Source: Marinobacter iranensis (lineage in GTDB: Bacteria > Pseudomonadota > Gammaproteobacteria > Pseudomonadales > Oleiphilaceae). From it: a stretch of DNA of 64,000 nt. Below, piece after piece: positions 27,819-36,928 of the stretch (positions are counted from its first letter, which is position 1; each line of letters begins with the position of its first letter). Location: contig NZ_JANCMW010000003.1 in NCBI RefSeq assembly GCF_029207565.1, positions 1 to 64,000 of the forward strand, read 5' to 3'. A model generated the notes under the pieces. That model had not been told where the DNA came from. It ran no database searches and saw nothing but the letters and a program-made list of their open reading frames with translations. Position numbers and translations under genes: made by a program.

Positions 27819-29225
27819 ATGCCTCGCATTCTGATTGTAGAAGATGAAGAGATTATACGTTCAGCGGTTCGCAAGCTGCTTCAACATGCCGGCTATGAGG
27901 TCGCCGACGCCGGTTCGGTGGAGGAGGCCGAAGACAACCACGACCCCGGCGACTTTGACCTGATCATTTCCGACCTGCGGCTTCCGGGCGCACCGGGCAC
28001 CGAGCTGATACGGCGCGCACCGGACACGCCAGTGCTGATCATGACCAGCTACGCCAGCCTCCGTTCCGCCGTGGACTCCATGAAGATGGGCGCCGTGGAA
28101 TACATTGCCAAGCCGTTCGACCATGATGAAATGCTTGAGGCTGTGGAAGGCATCCTGGCCAGGACAACCCAGACCGCCGTTTCCGGCCCTGATACCATGG
28201 AGCGTGGTACCGCCAGTGATCCGGACAGCGACCCGGCCAGCATTATGTATGGCCATTGCGAAGCCATGCAGAAGGTTTTCACCCTGATCCGCAAAGTGGC
28301 GCCAACAGAAACCACCGTGCTGATCCAGGGCGAGTCCGGGACAGGTAAGGAGCTTGCCGCGCGCGCGCTCCACCTGATGAGCCCGCGAGCGACCCGCCCG
28401 TTAATCTCCGTGAACTGCGCCGCTATTCCCGAGAGCCTGATCGAGTCCGAGTTGTTCGGCCATGAGAAGGGGTCGTTTACCGGCGCGGTGTCAGCCCGTA
28501 CCGGCCTGATTGAGGCGGCGGACGGTGGCAGCCTGTTTCTGGACGAAATCGGCGAACTGCCCGCTGAGGCCCAGGCGCGCCTACTGCGTGTACTCCAGGA
28601 GGGAGAGATTCGCAAAGTGGGCTCCACCCAGAGCCGCCAGGTAGACGTACGCATGATCGCCGCCACTCACCGCAATCTGAAGGCGATGACCCGAACCGGT
28701 GATTTCCGCGAAGACCTTTTTTACCGCCTGAACGTGATGCAGGTTCGCATACCGCCACTGCGGGAGCGGCAGGCGGACATCCTTGGCCTGGCCCAGCGCT
28801 TCCTGCAACGCCAGGGCGAAAAAATGGGTAAGCCCGGCCTGAACCTGACTCCGGAAGCCATGCGCACACTGGAACGGCACCGCTGGCCCGGTAACGTAAG
28901 GGAATTGGAGAACGCCATTGAGCGGGCGACCATCCTCTGTGACAACGACCTGATCACCCCCTCACTGCTGGACCTGGATGGTGAAGGTGGCGACGTCAAT
29001 ATTCCGGAAACCCTGGTGGACGGTAACAACGAACAGCCCCGTTCCCGGGAAGCGGAAGCCACCAGCGACCTGTCCCTCGAAGACTACTTTCAGCATTTCG
29101 TGCTGGAAAACCAGGACCGCATGAGCGAAACCGAGCTGGCCCAGAAGTTGGGCATCAGCCGCAAATCCCTGTGGGAACGCCGGCAGCGCCTGGGCATACC
29201 ACGCAAGAAAAGCTCCGGGAACTGA
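27819..29225 (+). CDS. cbrB: CbrB sigma-54-dependent response regulator
   Basis: 468-residue NtrC-type activator. Receiver domain (about residues 1-120) with acidic pocket EDEE and phospho-acceptor in LIISDLRLPG, then a switch KPFDHDE. AAA+ domain (about 145-385) with Walker A GESGTGKE, the sigma-54 contact loop GSFTGA (a serine variant of GAFTGA) and the R-finger region. A Fis-type helix-turn-helix (ELAQKLGISRKSLWERRQRLG) closes the protein. It is expected to activate the sigma-54 promoter found 190 bases downstream. Confidence 0.94.
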   Translation: MPRILIVEDEEIIRSAVRKLLQHAGYEVADAGSVEEAEDNHDPGDFDLIISDLRLPGAPGTELIRRAPDTPVLIMTSYASLRSAVDSMKMGAVEYIAKPFDHDEMLEAVEGILARTTQTAVSGPDTMERGTASDPDSDPASIMYGHCEAMQKVFTLIRKVAPTETTVLIQGESGTGKELAARALHLMSPRATRPLISVNCAAIPESLIESELFGHEKGSFTGAVSARTGLIEAADGGSLFLDEIGELPAEAQARLLRVLQEGEIRKVGSTQSRQVDVRMIAATHRNLKAMTRTGDFREDLFYRLNVMQVRIPPLRERQADILGLAQRFLQRQGEKMGKPGLNLTPEAMRTLERHRWPGNVRELENAIERATILCDNDLITPSLLDLDGEGGDVNIPETLVDGNNEQPRSREAEATSDLSLEDYFQHFVLENQDRMSETELAQKLGISRKSLWERRQRLGIPRKKSSGN

Positions 29226-29229
29226 TGTG

Positions 29230-29262
29230 TTTCCGGTAATGCGCGCGGGGTGTTACCGGAAA
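29230..29262. repeat. perfect 10-bp inverted repeat after cbrB
   Basis: TTTCCGGTAA ... TTACCGGAAA with a 13-base spacer, beginning five bases after the cbrB stop. There is no T-run, so it is not a good terminator. It contains TGTTAC at 29251-29256, the half-site that recurs downstream, so it may belong to the activator-binding array. Confidence 0.55.
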
Positions 29263-29283
29263 AAGTGTGAATTTGCGCTCAGT

Positions 29284-29343
29284 TGTTACCCTGTGTTCCT
29301 GACGGTAACACCCAGGATCTAAAAAACGCGACCTCAGTAACAC
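29284..29343 (+). promoter_or_regulatory. TGTTAC/GTAACA sites, probable CbrB upstream activating sequence
   Basis: TGTTAC at 29284-29289 and GTAACA at 29305-29310 form a dyad with a 15-base spacer; another GTAACA lies at 29337-29342. Dyads of this sequence are associated with CbrB binding upstream of crcZ in pseudomonads. The array lies 75-165 bases upstream of a sigma-54 promoter, the normal distance for NtrC-type enhancers. Confidence 0.65.
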
Positions 29344-29416
29344 TTAAGTCTTACGACCGCCCCCGCAACAAGACCTAAAAATACTAACCTTCTGTTAATA
29401 AACAATTTTCAAAAAC

Positions 29417-29432
29417 TGGCACACGGACTGCA
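29417..29432 (+). promoter_or_regulatory. sigma-54 promoter for crcZ-like RNA
   Basis: TGGCAC-N5-CTGCA matches the sigma-54 consensus TGGCAC-N5-TTGCA at ten of eleven positions, with the GG and GC elements at the required spacing (29418-29419 and 29430-29431). Predicted start of transcription is around 29443. Confidence 0.82.
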
Positions 29433-29442
29433 CTCTATAGGG

Positions 29443-29825
29443 CGCACAACAACAAAAACAACAGTGACGACGCAGCGCCAACAACAAGAACAAAAAGCTG
29501 TAGAAGACGTTCGGTAACAAAAACAAAAACAGAACGTGAGCGAACTGAGTGTTTTGGGTACTTTGCTTTTTAGTGGTCCCACGGCACGTGTGAGTTGTAG
29601 ATGTAGAGAAGAATCGTCTTCCAGGCGGCACTGCATTTACCCAATGACTCGCCCGATGTCTCTGACTGCTCTATGTATTCAAAGCTTTCCGTTTGCGCTA
29701 CTGAGGTCCCTGTATTTGGGGATTGACAGTGGGGTAGAAAAACGAAGAAAAATCCCGGTAAAAACAAAAACAATGCAGATCGTCAACGCTTTCAGGGCGG
29801 GTTCGTGCAAACGGATCCGCCTTTT
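29443..29825 (+). ncRNA. crcZ: CrcZ-like regulatory small RNA
   Basis: About 380-base untranslated RNA between cbrB and pcnB, the same place as CrcZ in Pseudomonas. It starts at a sigma-54 promoter and ends at an intrinsic terminator. Five A-rich CA motifs of the AAnAAnAA type are visible, near 29447-29462, 29479-29496, 29514-29531, 29734-29752 and 29758-29774. In Pseudomonas such motifs titrate Hfq (with Crc) off target mRNAs and relieve carbon catabolite repression. The 5' end is predicted, not mapped, and the primary sequence outside the motifs was not compared with known CrcZ. Confidence 0.78.
29796..29825 (+). terminator. intrinsic terminator of crcZ-like RNA
   Basis: Ten-base-pair stem (GGCGGGTTCG / CGGATCCGCC, including G-U pairs) with a TGCAAA loop, followed by TTTTGATT. 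It lies about 140 bases before pcnB. Confidence 0.75.
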
Positions 29826-29967
29826 GATTATCTGGCCCAACGGTTTTCCAACCCCGCCGTTTTCGCCTTTCCACCGGTTGTTTTCGTCAGCTTATGGCGC
29901 CAAACGTGTGCAAATCCCGCCTAAACCGTTAAACTCTCGCTTTTGCTCAGCGCAATAACGGAATTCA

Positions 29968-31311
29968 ATGCTTAAACGACTATTGTCATACGTATCAGGA
30001 AACGGGAAGAAAAAAGCCCGTACCTATCAACGCCAGGAAATCCCTCGGGACCAGCACAACGTCTCCCGCTCGGCAATCAGCGAGCCGGCGAAAAAGGTAC
30101 TCAGCCGGCTCAACAACGCCGGTTACGAAGCCTATCTGGTCGGCGGCGGCGTTCGCGACATCCTGCTTGGCGGCAAGCCCAAAGACTTCGACATCGCCAC
30201 CGACGCCACCCCGGAAGAGGTGCATGGCCTGTTCCGCAATTCCAGGCTGATTGGCCGGCGCTTCCGCATCGTCCACGTGCTGTTCGGCCGCGAAGTCATC
30301 GAGGTCACCACCTTTCGTGGCAACGCTGCCGAAGCGGAAGACGATGACGACGATGATGATCGCAGGACCAGCGAGCATGGCCTGTTGCTGCGGGACAACG
30401 TCTACGGCAATCAGGAGGAAGACGCCCTGCGCCGGGACTTCACCGTTAACGCCCTTTACTACTGTATACGCGACTTCACAGTGGTGGATTTTGCCAACGG
30501 CATTGAAGACCTGAAAAACCGCCAGATGCGACTGATTGGCGACCCGGAAACCCGCTACCGGGAAGACCCCGTGCGAATGCTTCGCGCCGTGCGTTTCGCG
30601 GCCAAGCTGGGCTTCGATATTGAACCGGAAACCGAGGCCCCGATCCGGGAGCTTGCACCACTGCTGACACACATCCCGCCAGCCAGGCTGTTCGAGGAAG
30701 TGCTGAAACTGTTCTCCGCCGGTTATGGTGAAGCCACCTACGACCTGCTCAGCGAGTACAACCTGCTGGCGCCCCTGTTCCCGGAAACCGTACAGGCCAT
30801 CAACAACGGCGAACCGGACGAGCTGATCCGCAAAGCCCTGCGCAACACCGATGCCCGCATCGCCCAGGGCAAATCGGTAACGCCTTATTTCCTGTTTGCA
30901 GCCATGCTCTGGCCCGCCCTACAGGCGGAATGGCGCAAACGCCAGGATAATGGCGAGCCGGTACAGCCGGCCCTGCACCTGGCCATTGCCAAGGTTATCA
31001 GCCGCCAGGTTCAGGCCACCTCTATTCCCAAACGCTTCTCCGGCCCCATGAAGGAAATCTGGGAACTGCAGATGCGCCTGCCCCGACGCCAGGGTAAGCG
31101 TGCCTTCGCGACCATGTCACACCCCCGCTTCCGGGCGGCCTATGACTTCCTGCTGGTACGGGAGGAATCCGGCGAAATCGAACCGGGGCTGGGCCAGTGG
31201 TGGACCGAGTTCCAGGAAGCGGATGAGCGTGGCCAGGAGCGCATGTTAACCCAGCTCGGCAGTGATGGCCCCAAGAAGCGTCGCCGCAAGAAACCGGCAA
31301 AAAAGGCCTGA
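29968..31311 (+). CDS. pcnB: poly(A) polymerase I
   Basis: Adds 3' poly(A) tails to RNAs and promotes their decay. The nucleotidyltransferase signature is clear: YLVGGGVRDILLGGKPKDFDIATDATPEEV (about residues 52-82), with catalytic aspartates in DFDIA. The RRDFTVNALYY motif and the RNA-binding domain (EDPVRMLRAVRFAAKLGF) follow. A short acidic run (EDDDDDDDR, about 125-133) interrupts the fold, and the C-terminus is very basic (KKRRRKKPAKKA), as in PcnB. 447 residues. folK starts three bases after the stop. Confidence 0.94.
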   Translation: MLKRLLSYVSGNGKKKARTYQRQEIPRDQHNVSRSAISEPAKKVLSRLNNAGYEAYLVGGGVRDILLGGKPKDFDIATDATPEEVHGLFRNSRLIGRRFRIVHVLFGREVIEVTTFRGNAAEAEDDDDDDDRRTSEHGLLLRDNVYGNQEEDALRRDFTVNALYYCIRDFTVVDFANGIEDLKNRQMRLIGDPETRYREDPVRMLRAVRFAAKLGFDIEPETEAPIRELAPLLTHIPPARLFEEVLKLFSAGYGEATYDLLSEYNLLAPLFPETVQAINNGEPDELIRKALRNTDARIAQGKSVTPYFLFAAMLWPALQAEWRKRQDNGEPVQPALHLAIAKVISRQVQATSIPKRFSGPMKEIWELQMRLPRRQGKRAFATMSHPRFRAAYDFLLVREESGEIEPGLGQWWTEFQEADERGQERMLTQLGSDGPKKRRRKKPAKKA

Positions 31312-31313
31312 CC

Positions 31314-31829
31314 ATGGCGGCCACGAATGCTTTCGTTGGGCTCGGCAGCAACCAGGCCGACCCTTCCGCGCAACTGGCTGGAGCTGTGGCCCGACTGGCG
31401 GCGCTGCCGAAAACAGAACTGGTGGCGCAATCCCCCTTCTACAGCAGCAAACCGGTTGGCCCACAGGACCAGCCCGATTTCGTAAACGGCGCGGCCTGGT
31501 TGCGCACGGAGCTCTCCGCCCTGGAACTGCTGGACCAACTGCAGGCCATTGAAAAAGCCCATGGCCGCGAGCGGGTACAGCACTGGGGACCAAGAACGCT
31601 GGACCTGGATCTGCTCCTGTATGGCAATGAAGCCATCTCCAGCGAACGCCTGACCGTTCCCCATGCGGAACTCGCCAACCGCGACTTTGTTTTGCAACCG
31701 CTTCTGGACCTTGAGCCCGGGCTGACACTGCCGGATGGCCGCACCGTTGCGCAACTGCGACAACAATGCCCGGATAACAACCTGAGAAAACTCAATCCGG
31801 TGGCGCGGGCGCCCTTCCCGCCCGGCTGA
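31314..31829 (+). CDS. folK: 6-hydroxymethyl-dihydropterin pyrophosphokinase (HPPK), first copy
   Basis: Transfers pyrophosphate from ATP to hydroxymethyl-dihydropterin in folate biosynthesis. Signatures: the N-terminal [19 protein letters not shown], and the [16 protein letters not shown] catalytic motif as [15 protein letters not shown] (about residues 96-110), then [20 protein letters not shown]. 171 residues. Part of pcnB-folK-panB-panC, the usual gammaproteobacterial order. A second, diverged HPPK gene is at 35300-35818. Confidence 0.93.
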   Translation: MAATNAFVGLGSNQADPSAQLAGAVARLAALPKTELVAQSPFYSSKPVGPQDQPDFVNGAAWLRTELSALELLDQLQAIEKAHGRERVQHWGPRTLDLDLLLYGNEAISSERLTVPHAELANRDFVLQPLLDLEPGLTLPDGRTVAQLRQQCPDNNLRKLNPVARAPFPPG

Positions 31830-31948
31830 AACCAACGGCTCAGCGTGCGGCTATTGCCACGAACACACCCCCGGATTACCCTAAAGGCCTGAATGCCGGC
31901 ACACCCCCCGGCCCGGTCTGGCCCATCCACCCACAAGGCAAGGATCCT

Positions 31949-32743
31949 ATGGCTGTTACCATCAATACTCTGCGTGACTACAAGCAGAAGGGCGAAGCCT
32001 TCTCCGTTCTGACATCCTACGATGCCACCTTTGCTCAAATCGTCAGTGAAGCCGGCGTTGATGTCATCCTGATTGGCGACTCCCTCGGCATGGTACTTCA
32101 GGGGCACGACAGCACCCTGCCCGTCACCATGGACCAGATGGTGTACCACGTGTCGTCCGTGGCCAAGGGCAACCGCGGCTCGCTGATCATGGCGGACATG
32201 CCGTTCATGACCTATGGCACCACCGAAGCCGCCCTTGAGAACGCCGCCGAACTGATGCGCGCCGGGGCCCATATGGTCAAGCTGGAAGGCACCGACTGGA
32301 TGAAAGACACCATCCATGCCCTCAGTGAGCGCGGCGTTCCCGTGTGTGCCCATCTGGGCCTGACCCCACAATTCGTCAACAAGTTTGGCGGCTACAAGGT
32401 ACAGGGCCGGGATGAAAAGCACGCCGAGTTAATGATCGAACACGCGTGTGAACTGGTCGCCGCCGGAGCGGATGTCATTCTGCTGGAGTGCGTACCCGCG
32501 CCATTGGCAGCCCGTATCACCCAGGCCGTCCAGGCACCGGTGATTGGTATCGGCGCCGGTGCGGACACAGACGGTCAGGTGCTGGTTGTCCACGATATGC
32601 TGGGTATGACCACCGGCCGCAAACCGCGCTTCGTGAAGGACTTCCTGGCGGAGTCCGGTTCCGTCAAAGGTGCCATTGAAGCTTACGTGGCCGCCGTTCG
32701 CGACCGCTCATTCCCCGCCGAGGAGCATACGTTCAAGGCATGA
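31949..32743 (+). CDS. panB: 3-methyl-2-oxobutanoate hydroxymethyltransferase
   Basis: First committed step of pantothenate synthesis (ketopantoate formation). Conserved stretches: [26 protein letters not shown] (metal-binding Asp), KLEGTDW, HLGLTPQ and ILLECVP with catalytic glutamate, [14 protein letters not shown]. 264 residues, as expected. Its last four bases overlap panC (ATGA), so translation is coupled. Confidence 0.96.
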   Translation: MAVTINTLRDYKQKGEAFSVLTSYDATFAQIVSEAGVDVILIGDSLGMVLQGHDSTLPVTMDQMVYHVSSVAKGNRGSLIMADMPFMTYGTTEAALENAAELMRAGAHMVKLEGTDWMKDTIHALSERGVPVCAHLGLTPQFVNKFGGYKVQGRDEKHAELMIEHACELVAAGADVILLECVPAPLAARITQAVQAPVIGIGAGADTDGQVLVVHDMLGMTTGRKPRFVKDFLAESGSVKGAIEAYVAAVRDRSFPAEEHTFKA

Positions 32744-33588
32744 GAACCGTACATACACTGAAAGAACTCCGTGCCATGCTTCGCAGCTATCGCCAGCAGG
32801 GCAAGCGCATAGGACTGGTGCCGACCATGGGCAACCTGCACGAGGGCCATATCTCACTGGTACGCAAGGCCCGGGAGGCCGCCGACATTGTCGTAACCAG
32901 TATCTTCGTGAACCCCATGCAATTTGGCGCTGCCGAAGACCTGGACACCTATCCACGCACATTGATTGAAGACCAGGAGCGCCTGGAAGCGGCAGGAAGC
33001 ACCCTGGTGTTTGCCCCCTCCAATGATGAGATATACCCCGAGGGGCTGGCACGCCATACACGGATCGTCGTTCCAGAGGTCAGCGAGGGTCACTGCGGCG
33101 CCAGCCGGCCCGGGCACTTTGAGGGCGTAGCCACGGTTGTCACCAAACTGTTCAACATGGTCCACCCGGATATCGCAGTGTTTGGTGAAAAGGACTTCCA
33201 GCAGTTGGCGGTTATACGCAAGCTCGCACGCGACCTGATGATACCCGTGGAGGTAATTGGCGCCCCCACTGTTCGCGAAAAAGACGGCCTGGCCAAGAGT
33301 TCCCGCAACGGCTACCTGACGGAACAGCAGCGCGCCGTGGCCCCCGTCCTGTACCGCACGCTCCAGCAAACTGCCGAGCAGATCAGGCGGGGCCGCACCG
33401 ACTTCCACACACTGGAAGCGGAAGCCAACAAGGCGCTGGCTGAAGCGGGCCTGCGCCCGGATTACTTCAACATCGCCAACAGCCTGACCCTGAAACCGGC
33501 CAACACCGACGATACCGAACTGACGCTGCTGGTGGCGGCCTTTCTGGGCACCACACGGCTGATCGACAACCTGTCTATCACACGCTAG
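32740..33588 (+). CDS. panC: pantothenate synthetase
   Basis: Condenses pantoate and beta-alanine with ATP. The nucleotidyl-transferase motifs are [14 protein letters not shown] (HIGH-like HEGH), [41 protein letters not shown] and the KSSRNGYL loop (KMSKS-like). 282 residues. Overlaps panB by four bases. Confidence 0.96.
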   Translation: MRTVHTLKELRAMLRSYRQQGKRIGLVPTMGNLHEGHISLVRKAREAADIVVTSIFVNPMQFGAAEDLDTYPRTLIEDQERLEAAGSTLVFAPSNDEIYPEGLARHTRIVVPEVSEGHCGASRPGHFEGVATVVTKLFNMVHPDIAVFGEKDFQQLAVIRKLARDLMIPVEVIGAPTVREKDGLAKSSRNGYLTEQQRAVAPVLYRTLQQTAEQIRRGRTDFHTLEAEANKALAEAGLRPDYFNIANSLTLKPANTDDTELTLLVAAFLGTTRLIDNLSITR

Positions 33589-33619
33589 ACATCCACCCAC
33601 TGACAGAAAGGATTCCATT

Positions 33620-35284
33620 ATGTCCCAGGGCTCTGTTCCACTCACCAGCCGGCCCGAGTGGCAGGCGCTGACAAGCCATAAGACGGAACTGGAAAACACC
33701 CACATGCGGGACATGTTCCGTGATGACCCGAGCCGGGCCAGTCGTTTCTTTATCAGCGGCGGAGGCCTGTCACTGGACTATTCCCGCAACCGCATGACTG
33801 CCGACACCGTGACAAAGCTGATGGCGCTGGCCAGGGGTTGTGGTGTACCGGAGCGTATCGAAGCGATGTTTCGTGGCGACCACATCAACGTCACGGAAAA
33901 GCGTCCGGCGTTGCATGTCGCCCTTCGAGATACCAGTGGTGCCCCCCTTCATGTGGACGGCACCAATATTACGCCGGAAGTGGAAACCACACTGAACCGC
34001 ATGGCGCAGTTCGTGGATGACGTGCTCAGCAAGCGATGGCAGGGCCATACCGGCAAGGCCTTTACCGATGTTGTCAGCATTGGCATTGGCGGTTCCTTCC
34101 TCGGCCCCAAACTGGTATCGGAAGCCCTGCGCCCCTACTGGCACGGCCAGTTGAACTGCCACTACGTGGCCAATATTGACGGCACCCAGATTGCCGAGGT
34201 ACTGCGACGGGTAAACCCGGAGACCACCCTGTTCCTGATCCAGTCCAAATCCTTCCGCACCCAGGAAACCCTGGAGAACAGCAAGGTGGCCAGAGAATGG
34301 TTCCTGAACAACGGTGGCAGCCAGGACCAGGTCGCCAAGCACTTCGTGGCGGTGACCGCCAACACGCCGGAAGCGGTCAACTTCGGTATTGCCGAGGATA
34401 ATATCTTCCCGATGTGGGATTGGGTTGGCGGGCGCTACTCGCTATGGTCTGCCATCGGCCTGCCTGTGGCACTGACTATCGGCATGGACAATTTCCGTGC
34501 CCTGCTGTCCGGCGCCAACGCCATGGACCAGCACTTCCGCAACACGCCGCTTGAACAGAACCTGCCGGCGGTGATGGCCATGCTGGGGCTCTGGTACAAT
34601 AACTTCTGGGGCGCCGAGACTTATACCATTCTGCCCTACGACCATTACCTGCGCAGCCTGCCCGCACACCTGCAACAGCTGGATATGGAAAGTAACGGCA
34701 AAAGCGTCACCCAGGAGGGTGAACCACTGACCTATCAGAGTGGCCCGATAATCTGGGGCGGCGTGGGCGCCAACGGTCAGCACGCCTTCCACCAGTTACT
34801 GCACCAGGGCACCCGGCTGATTCCGGCGGACTTCATTATCCCCCTGGAAACCCACAACCAAGTAGCCAGCCACCACGTGACCCTGTTCGCCAACTGCCTG
34901 AGCCAGTCGCGGGCGCTGATGTCCGGCAAGAACCTGAACGAAGCAAAAGCCGAATTGAAAGCCGAAGGCATGAGCCCCGAGGAAATCGACAAGCTGGCGC
35001 CCCATAAGGTCATCCCCGGCAACAAGCCCAGCAATACCCTGCTGATGGACAAGTCGACACCGGAAACCGTAGGTGCCCTGATTGCGCTCTACGAGCACCG
35101 CACCTTCGTGCAGGGCATTATCTGGGACGTGGATTCGTTCGACCAGTGGGGCGTAGAGCTGGGTAAACAGATGGGTAAGGGCATCCTGGACCGTCTTACC
35201 GTAGACACCGCCGAAGGCTCCGAGCCCAGCGACAGCTCTACGGACAACCTGATCCGGCTGTTCCGTTCACACCACTCCTCCTGA
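33620..35284 (+). CDS. pgi: glucose-6-phosphate isomerase
   Basis: Interconverts glucose-6-phosphate and fructose-6-phosphate. Family signatures: VSIGIGGSFLGPKLVSEAL, the segment with SKSFRTQETLEN, MWDWVGGRYSLWSAIGLPVAL, and GVGANGQHAFHQLLHQGT with catalytic glutamate/histidine region. The C-terminal SFDQWGVELGKQMGK is also typical. 554 residues, the usual length. A ribosome site (AAAGGA) precedes ATG 33620. Confidence 0.97.
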   Translation: MSQGSVPLTSRPEWQALTSHKTELENTHMRDMFRDDPSRASRFFISGGGLSLDYSRNRMTADTVTKLMALARGCGVPERIEAMFRGDHINVTEKRPALHVALRDTSGAPLHVDGTNITPEVETTLNRMAQFVDDVLSKRWQGHTGKAFTDVVSIGIGGSFLGPKLVSEALRPYWHGQLNCHYVANIDGTQIAEVLRRVNPETTLFLIQSKSFRTQETLENSKVAREWFLNNGGSQDQVAKHFVAVTANTPEAVNFGIAEDNIFPMWDWVGGRYSLWSAIGLPVALTIGMDNFRALLSGANAMDQHFRNTPLEQNLPAVMAMLGLWYNNFWGAETYTILPYDHYLRSLPAHLQQLDMESNGKSVTQEGEPLTYQSGPIIWGGVGANGQHAFHQLLHQGTRLIPADFIIPLETHNQVASHHVTLFANCLSQSRALMSGKNLNEAKAELKAEGMSPEEIDKLAPHKVIPGNKPSNTLLMDKSTPETVGALIALYEHRTFVQGIIWDVDSFDQWGVELGKQMGKGILDRLTVDTAEGSEPSDSSTDNLIRLFRSHHSS

Positions 35285-35299
35285 GGAAAGGCTGGTGAC

Positions 35300-35818
35300 C
35301 TATCTGGCAGCGGCCCGGGAAATCAACCGGCCCCGCCAGGTGAAATCCACCGGCCAGAGTTTCTGGTCGCGGTCATAGGTACGCCAGAGCGCGTCGTAAC
35401 GTTCGCCGCAGACCGGATGAATATCAGCCGGCGCAATTTCCGCCAGTGGTCGCAGCACAAAAGCGTTTTTCAGAATCTCGCCCCGTGGCAGTTCCACGCC
35501 ATCGACCCGGCCCACCTCGTTATCGTAGGTCAGTATGTCCAGGTCCAGGGTTCTGGGGCTGAATTTCGGTACATCCCGCCGACGGCCGTTATCCGCTTCC
35601 AGTTGCTTGAAGCGGGCTGACAGATCCGCCACGCTCAGCCCAGTGTCTATGCCCACCACCAGGTTGTAAAAGGGCGAACCGTCAAAGCCAACGGATTCGC
35701 TCTCATAGACGGAAGAAATGATCAGCTCATCAAACCAGCCATCCAGGGCATCCAGCGCCGCCGTGATGTAACGCTCGCGGTCAATGTTACTGCCGATACT
35801 GACATATACCCGTGCCAT
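35300..35818 (-). CDS. folK: second HPPK (folK paralogue) paired with folB
   Basis: 172-residue HPPK-family protein with YVSIGSNIDRERY at the N-terminus, the catalytic RTLDLDILTYD motif (about residues 93-103) and FVLRPLAEIAPADIHP. It overlaps the stop of folB by one base and is on the opposite strand from the pcnB-linked folK. Sequence similarity to that copy is limited to the motifs, so these look like ancient paralogues rather than a recent duplication. Confidence 0.88.
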   Translation of the reverse strand: MARVYVSIGSNIDRERYITAALDALDGWFDELIISSVYESESVGFDGSPFYNLVVGIDTGLSVADLSARFKQLEADNGRRRDVPKFSPRTLDLDILTYDNEVGRVDGVELPRGEILKNAFVLRPLAEIAPADIHPVCGERYDALWRTYDRDQKLWPVDFTWRGRLISRAAAR

Positions 35819-36174
35819 CAGCGGCCCCCCCGTTCAATCTTTACACCAACGGCTGCCGCAGTCGGCACAACACCGGGCTTGCGAAGGGTCAGGCGCAACC
35901 AGCGCACGCCGAACTCGTCCTGCAACAGGCTGGCGATGCCCTCAGCGGCGGTTTCCAGCAGTTGTGGTTGCGCCTGGACCAGATAAGCCGAAATCCGCTC
36001 ACTGACCATTGCGTAGTCCAGTGCATCACTAACATCGTCCGAGGCTGCAGGTACCCGATTGTCCCAGGCCATCTCCAGATCCACCAGCAACCTCTGGCTG
36101 ACCTCCCGCTCCCAGTCGTACACGCCGATAATCGCTTCAACCGCCAGACCTTCGATCAGTACACTATCTGTCAA
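35818..36174 (-). CDS. folB: dihydroneopterin aldolase
   Basis: 118 residues. Converts dihydroneopterin to hydroxymethyl-dihydropterin, the substrate of HPPK, whose gene follows immediately. Conserved features: LIEGLAVEAIIGVYDWEREVSQ at the N-terminus (with the E/Y active-site region), DDVSDALDYAMVSERISAYL, and a C-terminal lysine-containing strand (LTLRKPGVVP). Divergent from plsY. Confidence 0.93.
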   Translation of the reverse strand: MTDSVLIEGLAVEAIIGVYDWEREVSQRLLVDLEMAWDNRVPAASDDVSDALDYAMVSERISAYLVQAQPQLLETAAEGIASLLQDEFGVRWLRLTLRKPGVVPTAAAVGVKIERGGR

Positions 36175-36334
36175 CGTAGGGCACTCCCCGACTTACACTC
36201 TTTGCTGATTGAATAACGTGCAGGCAGCGGATACTGTGTAAATTCCGACCTGCTACGTCGCGGGGCCGGCATTTTCTCATAAATGACCAGTACGCGTCTT
36301 TGCGTCTTTTTCACTTTGCCAGCGAACACCGCCG

Positions 36335-36928
36335 ATGAATTATCTGAGCGATCCGGTACTGACAGTCCTGCTCTGCGCCCTGGCCTACCTGGCGGGCTCG
36401 GTGCTGTTTGCACTGCCGGTATGCCGCGCCTGGCACCTGCCGGATCCACGCGCCCTGGGCTCCGGCAACCCCGGCGCCACAAACGTTTATCGTACTGGCG
36501 GATGGCCACCGGCGGCACTGACGTTGTTTCTGGATGCGGCCAAGGGATGGATACCCGTGTGGCTTGCCCACCAGGCGGACCTGACGATTCTCTCCCAGGC
36601 CATGGTGGCCCTGTGCGCGGTAACGGGGCACATGATTCCACTGTTCTATCGCTTCAAGGGTGGAAAAGGCGTGGCGACGGCACTGGGGGCGGGGTTGGCA
36701 CTGGCGCCGGTGACCACGCTGATGCTGGCGGCCATCTGGGCAGTTGTCATGTGGCGCTGGAAAATCTCCGCGCTGGCTTCCATCGTTGCGATCATCAGCG
36801 GCCCGATCATCAGTGCGCTGATTGAACCGGATACACTGCCGCTGTTTGGCCTTCTGGCCATACTGATCGTGGTACGTCACCGCAACAACCTGATCCGTAT
36901 GGCCCAGGGCCGGGAGCCTGGCTTCTAG
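36335..36928 (+). CDS. plsY: glycerol-3-phosphate acyltransferase
   Basis: Inner-membrane enzyme that acylates glycerol-3-phosphate from acyl-phosphate. Five or more hydrophobic helices; conserved motifs [15 protein letters not shown] (about residues 43-57), the cytosolic [20 protein letters not shown] (about 97-116) and the third loop with RHRNNLIRM. 197 residues. Its stop overlaps the end of the convergent tsaD gene. Confidence 0.95.
   Translation: MNYLSDPVLTVLLCALAYLAGSVLFALPVCRAWHLPDPRALGSGNPGATNVYRTGGWPPAALTLFLDAAKGWIPVWLAHQADLTILSQAMVALCAVTGHMIPLFYRFKGGKGVATALGAGLALAPVTTLMLAAIWAVVMWRWKISALASIVAIISGPIISALIEPDTLPLFGLLAILIVVRHRNNLIRMAQGREPGF

Noticed and set aside
29230..29262. Intrinsic terminator for cbrB
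   Set aside because: The 10-bp inverted repeat has no T-run on either strand; activator binding is a better explanation.
29395..29631. Minus-strand open frames in the crcZ-like region
   Set aside because: They arise from translating A-rich CA motifs as Phe/Leu/Cys-rich peptides; the promoter and terminator point to an RNA gene on the plus strand.
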